Assembly (NCBI GenBank): GCA_003248755.1
Contig: QFQW01000004.1
Location: 1-64,000, forward strand
DNA from: Chryseobacterium sp.
GTDB lineage: Bacteria > Bacteroidota > Bacteroidia > Flavobacteriales > Weeksellaceae
Reading direction: 5' to 3'
Length of the DNA: 64,000 bases
Shown here: piece by piece, positions 59,421-64,000 of the stretch
Layout of the letters: each line of letters begins with the position of its first letter
Numbering within the stretch: position 1 is the first letter of the stretch
Program-made: the position numbers and the translations under genes
Notes under the pieces: generated by a model
The model's database searches: none
Seen by the model: the letters and a program-made list of their open reading frames with translations, nothing else
What the model was told of the DNA's origin: nothing

Positions 59421-59977
59421 TTTTTTGATTTTAAATATTTTCTAAAGGTCTTAGAATAATTATCATTAAAGTTAACGAGTTCTATGCTTTTAAAAGAAAT
59501 CTCATCAGGTTTTTTATAAATTTTCCCTGCAACATCATAGTTTTGGATGGTGACAGATTTCTCATTCACATCCAGAATTTTACCAATTGAGAAAAATCCG
59601 ATTTTCTTTTTTCGACTTTCTACGATGCAGTGGAAATTTTGTTTTTTAATAGATTTGAAAAGCGATTCAAAATCTTTTAAAGAAGTATTATCAACGATTT
59701 TTTGATTGAATTTAATTAAGCCTTCTTCTGCAAAAATCATTTTAGAAACCTTATCAAATTTGTTGTGACGAATACTTTTTACTCTTTCGTAAGGGACAAT
59801 TTTGGTTCCTGCTAATGAGAAATCATAAGTTTCCTCAATCATCAAAAATTCATCAGAATATTTGACAATAAATCCAAATATCGAGGATTCGTCTTTGAGA
59901 ATCACTTTTACAAAATTGACTTTTTCAATATGCTTCCGGATGATTTTTTTGAATTCTTTTTCTGATAAATCTGCCAT
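59417..59977 (-). CDS. Conserved hypothetical protein, Sm-like or beta-barrel
   Basis: I do not recognise a named family for this 186-residue lysine-rich protein. The segment SSIFGFIVKYSDEFLMIEE with a following VPYERVKSI resembles the Sm1/Sm2 pattern of short beta-strand pairs, seen twice (again at IGKILDVNEKSVTIQNYD). It has no signal peptide. Its stop overlaps the ATG of the FrnE-like gene by 4 bases, which argues for a shared function or at least shared translation. Genes of unknown function with such barrels can bind RNA or proteins. Confidence 0.7.
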   Translation of the reverse strand: MADLSEKEFKKIIRKHIEKVNFVKVILKDESSIFGFIVKYSDEFLMIEETYDFSLAGTKIVPYERVKSIRHNKFDKVSKMIFAEEGLIKFNQKIVDNTSLKDFESLFKSIKKQNFHCIVESRKKKIGFFSIGKILDVNEKSVTIQNYDVAGKIYKKPDEISFKSIELVNFNDNYSKTFRKYLKSKK

Positions 59978-60025
59978 ATCTGTTTTGATTTCTAGTTATT
60001 AAAATTCAATCATTCGAATTTTTTT

Positions 60026-61075
60026 CTAAATGATATTCACTTCCCGTTCCAGTTCAATCCCGAATTTTTCTTTGACTGAATTGATGATTTCTGTTGAAAA
60101 ATCGAAAATTTCTTTTCCGGTTGCATTTCCGGTTGCATTGATGATGACCAAAGCCTGCAACTTATGAGAAGCTACATTTCCAATTTGTTTGCCTTTCCAG
60201 CCGGCTTGTTCAATCAGCCAACCTGCAGGAACTTTCACAAAATCTCCATTCGGATAACCTTGTATATTTTCGAATTTTAACTTTAAAGCTTCAAATTGCG
60301 AAAGTGGAATTGTAGGATTTTTGAAAAAACTTCCGGCATTTCCAATCACTTTTGGGTCGGGTAATTTACTTTGTCTGATGTTGATCACTGCTTTCGAAAC
60401 ATCCTGAATTGTAGGATTACTGATTCCAAGGTTTTCCAATTCAGCTTTGATGGCGCCGTATTCCACATCAATTTTGTGGTTTGTTGTTGTAAGTCGGAAA
60501 GTAACTTCCAGAATCACATATTTTCCTTTCCCTTCTTGCTTGAAAATCGAATCTCTGTAACCAAATCTGCATTGTTCAAGATTGAAAATTTCTATCAATG
60601 AAGATTCTTCGAGAGCCTCAGAATGACATTCATTTAATTTTTCAAGATTCAGAACTTTGCAGCTTTCAAAAATGTCTTTTATTTCTGTTCCATAAGCACC
60701 AATATTCTGCATTGGAGAGGTTCCTACATTTCCGGGAATCAAAGACAGATTTTCCAATCCGCCATAATTTTTTTCCAGACAATACATCACGAACTGATGC
60801 CAGTTTTCACCGGCTTTTGCGGTAACCAAAACCTGATTCTCATCAATGATTTCTTCATTAATTCCTTTCAAATTCAACTGAATGGCCAATCCGTCAAAAT
60901 CCTTTGTCAAAAGAATATTACTTCCTCCGCCAATAAACAGAAGACGGAGAGTTTGAGTGTTTGAGAATTTGAGTGTTTCTATTAATTTTTCAATAGAAGT
61001 GATTTCAGAAAAATACTGGGCTGAAGCTTCCACTCCGAATGTGTTGAAAGGTTTTAAAGAAAAATTTTCCTGCAT
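60026..61075 (-). CDS. murB: UDP-N-acetylenolpyruvoylglucosamine reductase (MurB), with repeat-encoded loop
   Basis: It makes UDP-MurNAc in peptidoglycan synthesis using FAD and NADPH. It has 349 residues. The FAD domain has RLLFIGGGSNILLTKDFDG; NLSLIPGNVGTSPMQNIGAY is the flavin and substrate loop; CRFGYRDSIFK contains the conserved tyrosine; GNAGSFFKNP holds the catalytic serine. About ten residues reading CHSEALEESS, within LEKLNECHSEALEESS, lie in the loop before NLEQCRFGYRDS. They are encoded by repeat family 2 (60607-60628) in frame and are absent from the E. coli sequence as I recall it. It begins two bases after the preceding lipoprotein gene. Confidence 0.93.
   Translation of the reverse strand: MQENFSLKPFNTFGVEASAQYFSEITSIEKLIETLKFSNTQTLRLLFIGGGSNILLTKDFDGLAIQLNLKGINEEIIDENQVLVTAKAGENWHQFVMYCLEKNYGGLENLSLIPGNVGTSPMQNIGAYGTEIKDIFESCKVLNLEKLNECHSEALEESSLIEIFNLEQCRFGYRDSIFKQEGKGKYVILEVTFRLTTTNHKIDVEYGAIKAELENLGISNPTIQDVSKAVINIRQSKLPDPKVIGNAGSFFKNPTIPLSQFEALKLKFENIQGYPNGDFVKVPAGWLIEQAGWKGKQIGNVASHKLQALVIINATGNATGKEIFDFSTEIINSVKEKFGIELEREVNII
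60607..60628 (+). repeat. Interspersed repeat family 2, copy 4, inside murB
   Basis: It reads cttcgagagcctcagaatga then ca on the plus strand. On the coding strand it is read in frame as CHSEALEE. It matches the intergenic copies at 9525 and 48384 through cttcgagagcctcag. Confidence 0.8.
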
Positions 61076-61077
61076 TA

Positions 61078-61524
61078 CTATTTATATTGGGAGAGCAGAT
61101 TATTAAGATTGTTTTTTAATTTTTCTAATTGTTTATAGTTCTGTGTATCTTCAGATGCGTTGAAAATTTCATATTCCTTATCTTTTGTAACAATACTGAA
61201 AATCTCATCGTGCCCGTCATAAACACCTTTTCTTGCTCCGTTTTGTGTTTTGTCTAAAACCGAAATATCCAAACCTGAAACGAGTTTTTCCCAATCTTTT
61301 GAATTGATTTTTTTGTTAAACTTAGGATAATCTGTCATTCTTCCGCCTGCTGAAGAAGTTATTAAAGAATCTTTTGTTGCGGTAACAGATGTGAATCCGC
61401 CTCGTCCATAAGTGTTTCTGAAGGTTATAGATTCTATCGTTGAATTCTGAGCGACTGTCTTACAACTGATTAAGAGCGTTACAAAAGCCGATGCAATTAG
61501 TACTGTTTTAAATAATTTCATCAT
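61078..61524 (-). CDS. Putative lipoprotein, function unknown
   Basis: It has 148 residues with a lipoprotein signal (LFKTVLIASAFVTLLISCKT, cysteine at about 21). The mature part carries IESITFRNTYGRGGFTSVTA and DGHDEIFSIVTKDKEYEI, a pattern of beta strands without known catalytic residues. It should be in the periplasm, attached to a membrane. It is two bases from murB and so probably in the same transcript. Start: two adjacent ATGs at 61524 and 61521. I do not recognise the family. Confidence 0.72.
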   Translation of the reverse strand: MMKLFKTVLIASAFVTLLISCKTVAQNSTIESITFRNTYGRGGFTSVTATKDSLITSSAGGRMTDYPKFNKKINSKDWEKLVSGLDISVLDKTQNGARKGVYDGHDEIFSIVTKDKEYEIFNASEDTQNYKQLEKLKNNLNNLLSQYK

Positions 61525-61561
61525 TTTGGATTTTATGATTGGTGTAAATTTAATGATAAAG

Positions 61562-61615
61562 CCACATAGAATTTTAATTTTAATAGATTTTAAAACTATT
61601 TTCTATGTGGTTTTT
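61562..61615. terminator. Probable bidirectional terminator
   Basis: The stem ccacatagaa / ttctatgtgg has a long 29-base loop. It is flanked by T-runs in both directions. It separates the murB group from the aminotransferase gene upstream on the minus strand. Confidence 0.5.
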
Positions 61616-61635
61616 TAAAAGAACTGAGTTTGAAA

Positions 61636-62844
61636 TTAATTCAAACCAAATTCGTTCCTGTATTTTTCTATCGCATCTTTCAAAAGCTCGACACTTCTTT
61701 TTAGGTCTTCCTGCTTCAAAACATAAGCGATTCTTACTTGTTTTTTTCCTAACTCCGGATTGCTGTAAAAGCCTCCCATTGGTGCAACCATTACAGTCTC
61801 ATTATTATTAGAATAACTTTCTAAAAGCCACTGCGCAAATTTGTCAGAATCATCCACAGGTAATTCTACACCGCAGTAGAAAGCTCCTTTTGGTTTTGGG
61901 CAAATCACGCCTGGAATCTCATTCAATAATTCTACCAAAAGATTTCTTCTGTTCGTATATTCCTCTCTCACTTTAGCAATATATTCCGCATCGTTTTTAT
62001 GAGCTGCAGTTGCTGCAATCTGCCCCAAAAGAACTGGACTCAGTCTCGCCTGAGCAAAAAGAATCGCAGCATCGTGAATCTTCTTAGAACGTGTAATCAA
62101 ACAACCGATTCTTGCGCCACACATAGAATATCTTTTAGATTCTGAATCGATAACGATAACATTATCTGCTACTTCCGGAAATTCGAACATTGAGATTTGC
62201 TGTTCTCCATCGTAAACATATTCTCTGTAAACTTCGTCTGAAATAATCACAATGTCGTGTTTTCTTGCAATCTCAGCCAATTTTTGTAGTTCTTCTCTTG
62301 AATAAAGATAACCTGTTGGGTTTCCGGGATTACAAACGACGATTGCTCTGGTTTTATCTGTGATTTTTTTCTCAAATTCTTCAATTGAAGGCAAGGCAAA
62401 TCCTGTATCAATCGTTGAAGGAACTGCTACAACGTTAATGTTAAAAGTTCCGGCAAATCCATTATAATTAGCATAATAAGGTTCCGGAATGATGATTTCG
62501 TCGCCGTCATCACAAAGTGTAGAAATGGCGAAATTCAAAGCTTCTGAACCTCCGTTGGTTACGATGAAATTATCAGGTGTTAAATCTGTAAATCCAAGAG
62601 AGTGATAATATTCTGTCAAAGCTTTTCTATACTCGATATTACCTTCTGATAAAGCATATTCCAAAACTTTGAGGTCGATGTTTTTTACAGCATTCAAAGC
62701 TGTTTCCGGAGTTTCGATGTCAGGCTGACCAATATTAAGATGGTAAACTTTGATTCCTTTTTGCTTTGCCTGTGTTGCAAACGGAACTAATTTTCTAACT
62801 GGAGATGCAGGCATATGCTGCGCTCTTTGCGATATTTTCGGCAT
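61636..62844 (-). CDS. Pyridoxal-phosphate aminotransferase, class I/II
   Basis: It has 402 residues of the fold-type I aminotransferase family. The motifs are TNGGSEALNFAISTL for PLP phosphate, VVCNPGNPTGYLYSREEL with the conserved asparagine/proline pair, IISDEVYREYVYDGE with the aspartate that contacts the pyridine, and SESKRYSMCGARIGCLI with the Schiff-base lysine. The C-terminal KKQVRIAYVLKQEDL has the substrate arginine. It resembles aspartate- or alanine-type transaminases of the I-gamma group. Exact donor and acceptor cannot be told. A single gene. Confidence 0.93.
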   Translation of the reverse strand: MPKISQRAQHMPASPVRKLVPFATQAKQKGIKVYHLNIGQPDIETPETALNAVKNIDLKVLEYALSEGNIEYRKALTEYYHSLGFTDLTPDNFIVTNGGSEALNFAISTLCDDGDEIIIPEPYYANYNGFAGTFNINVVAVPSTIDTGFALPSIEEFEKKITDKTRAIVVCNPGNPTGYLYSREELQKLAEIARKHDIVIISDEVYREYVYDGEQQISMFEFPEVADNVIVIDSESKRYSMCGARIGCLITRSKKIHDAAILFAQARLSPVLLGQIAATAAHKNDAEYIAKVREEYTNRRNLLVELLNEIPGVICPKPKGAFYCGVELPVDDSDKFAQWLLESYSNNNETVMVAPMGGFYSNPELGKKQVRIAYVLKQEDLKRSVELLKDAIEKYRNEFGLN

Positions 62845-62933
62845 TATTATTTGACTTTGGGATACAAAAATAAGCTTTAAATTTTCAATAAAAAAATTAG
62901 TATTTTTGATTTAAAATAATTGGATTTTATTTA

Positions 62934-63011
62934 ATCGCAAAGGCGCTGGATTTTATAAATTATTGTGTTTTTAAGTCACCAATTTTTTTAAATAATGAAA
63001 ACTTTGCGATA
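62934..63011. repeat. Palindromic repeat with TCGCAAAG ends
   Basis: The word tcgcaaag (62935-62942) recurs inverted as ctttgcga (63002-63009). The ends lie about 75 bases apart, with AT-rich sequence between them. It precedes the DUF1801 gene. I recall related CGCAAAGGCGC repeats in this group but cannot verify it here. Confidence 0.5.
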
Positions 63012-63030
63012 AACTTTAATAAATAATCAT

Positions 63031-63486
63031 ATGCAGATTTTTGTTGACACCATAGAAGAATACATTTCTCAGATTCCTGAAGAAAGACGAGATGCTTTTA
63101 GAAAGTTATTGGAAACGGTTGATAGTAATCTTCCAAAAGGCTTTCAACAAAATATGCAATACGGGATGGTCACTTGGTGTGTGCCTTTGGAAACTTATCC
63201 TGCGGGCTATCATTGTGCGAAAAATACACCGCTTCCTTTCCTCAGTGTGGCTTCTCAGAAAAACTTTGTAGCGTTTTACAATATGGGAATCTATGCTGAA
63301 CCCAAAATTCTGGACTGGTTTGTAGAAGAGTTTCCGAAACATTCCAAGAAGAAACTGGATATGGGAAAATCTTGTATCCGATTCAAAAAAGTGGAAGATA
63401 TTCCTTATGAATTAATGGGTGAGCTTTGTACGAAAATATCTGTGGATGAATGGATTGCGATTTATGAAAAGAATTTTAAAAAGTAA
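63031..63486 (+). CDS. DUF1801 (YdhG-like) domain protein
   Basis: It has 151 residues, a small alpha/beta domain. Family features are VDTIEEYISQIPEERRDAFR at the N-terminus, QQNMQYGMVTWCVPLETYP at about 38, and PLPFLSVASQKNFVAFYNMG at about 68. The C-terminus carries GKSCIRFKKVEDIP. It has no signal or membrane segment. Function unknown; the family is linked with iron-related and unrelated roles with no firm evidence. The last codons overlap the start of the next gene. Confidence 0.88.
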   Translation: MQIFVDTIEEYISQIPEERRDAFRKLLETVDSNLPKGFQQNMQYGMVTWCVPLETYPAGYHCAKNTPLPFLSVASQKNFVAFYNMGIYAEPKILDWFVEEFPKHSKKKLDMGKSCIRFKKVEDIPYELMGELCTKISVDEWIAIYEKNFKK

Positions 63487-64000
63487 TTTAGTTTACCTTA
63501 TTTTTGCGCTGTTTTTTTTAACAAGTTGCAAAACCTACAATACTTCGATTTTGGAAAACGGTGATTTACTTTTTGTTCCTGCTGTAGAATCCGGACTGTC
63601 CGGAGCTATTAATAATGTGACACAGACAGAGAAAAAAACATCTTACGACCATATTGGAATAGTTAAAAAAGAGGCGCATCATCTCTACGTTCTTCATGCC
63701 TCACCAAAAGGCGGTTCTCAAAAACAAAAACTGAATCATTTCTTAAAAGAACAAATCAAATCCGGCCAAAAAATTGATGTTTATCGTTTAAAATCGGAGT
63801 TCCAATCATCAATTCCAAATTCTGTTTCGAAAGCTGAAACTTTGGTTGGAAAACCTTATAATTTCAATTATATTCTGGATGAACAATCTTATTACTGTTC
63901 AGATTTTGTTGAAAGAGCTTTTCGTGATAATAAGATATTCAAACTAGAGCCAATGACTTTTGTTGACCCGAAAACAGGAAAGACCAATGCGTTCTGGGAA
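63464..64000 (+). CDS. YiiX/YebB-like permuted NlpC/P60 lipoprotein, 3' end outside the window
   Basis: An open frame from the ATG at 63464 (overlapping the DUF1801 end by 23 bases) runs to the window end, 179 residues so far. The lipoprotein signal is YLIFALFFLTSCKT with the cysteine at 22. The permuted papain-like domain follows: NGDLLFVPAVESGLSGAINN, then TSYDHIGIVKKEAHHLYVLH with the histidine, and NFNYILDEQSYYCSDFVERA with the cysteine. Such proteins are thought to cleave amide or ester bonds at the cell envelope. Truncated at base 64000. Confidence 0.87.
   Translation, partial: MKRILKSNLVYLIFALFFLTSCKTYNTSILENGDLLFVPAVESGLSGAINNVTQTEKKTSYDHIGIVKKEAHHLYVLHASPKGGSQKQKLNHFLKEQIKSGQKIDVYRLKSEFQSSIPNSVSKAETLVGKPYNFNYILDEQSYYCSDFVERAFRDNKIFKLEPMTFVDPKTGKTNAFWE

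Noticed and set aside
1..64000. tRNA, rRNA, riboswitches, prophage or insertion sequences
   Set aside because: No sequence with the needed conserved elements was noticed on either strand. A covariance-model scan would be decisive, and I could not run one.

Overview
The window is AT-rich, densely coded chromosomal DNA from a Bacteroidota bacterium, most likely a Chryseobacterium-like member of the Flavobacteriia. The evidence is a SusC/SusD pair, a type IX secretion C-terminal sorting domain, a fused SecDF, a cbb3 oxidase, -7 promoter boxes of the TAnnTTTG type, and intergenic repeat families that I associate from memory with Chryseobacterium-type genomes. No rRNA, tRNA, prophage, insertion sequence or CRISPR array was seen.

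Layout. 1-6.4 kb: the 5' part of ccoN, a small XRE regulator, an acidic 80-residue protein, a GT-C-like membrane protein, then a minus-strand group (Gfo/Idh/MocA oxidoreductase, a secreted unknown, 3-hydroxybutyryl-CoA dehydrogenase). 6.4-8.3 kb: a secreted flavobacterial protein lying between two inverted copies of one 32-bp hairpin. 8.4-13.1 kb: a second oxidoreductase, fabI-fabH, pcm and mazG. 13.2-17.1 kb: a quinone-oxidoreductase/cupin pair divergent from an HxlR regulator, then a LemA-TPM-TPM operon. 17.3-22 kb: a KefF/KefC-like pair and an M3 peptidase. 22.3-27.9 kb: two modules in which a Crp/Fnr-like regulator lies upstream of a redox or stress protein, a PH-SHOCT protein and an ABC-F ATPase. 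28.4-31.8 kb: a deoxyhypusine-synthase-like enzyme, an acyltransferase, a 48-residue small gene, a DUF493 protein and ferritin.

32.1-41.1 kb is a polysaccharide utilisation locus: SusC, SusD, a GH144-type glucanase lipoprotein, an alpha/beta esterase and a GH3 beta-glucosidase. The enzyme combination points to beta-1,2-glucan. It is followed by a sugar dehydrogenase with a T9SS tail, secDF, an MFS exporter, tatA, a PAP2 phosphatase, rlmH, a BrkB-type protein, nhaA and a RelA/SpoT homologue. 53.5-57.4 kb carries the ATP-grasp / alpha-E / transglutaminase set, predicted elsewhere to make or process a peptide of unknown structure, with a VanZ-like gene behind it. The end of the window holds a minus-strand murB-to-GNAT group that includes proC, an aminotransferase, a DUF1801 protein and a truncated YiiX-like lipoprotein.

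The least explained content is intergenic. At least four families of short interspersed repeats, two degenerate tandem arrays with 22- and 23-bp periods, and a MITE-like element with terminal inverted repeats fill many gaps. One repeat family is read in frame inside murB, where it appears to lengthen a loop of an essential enzyme.
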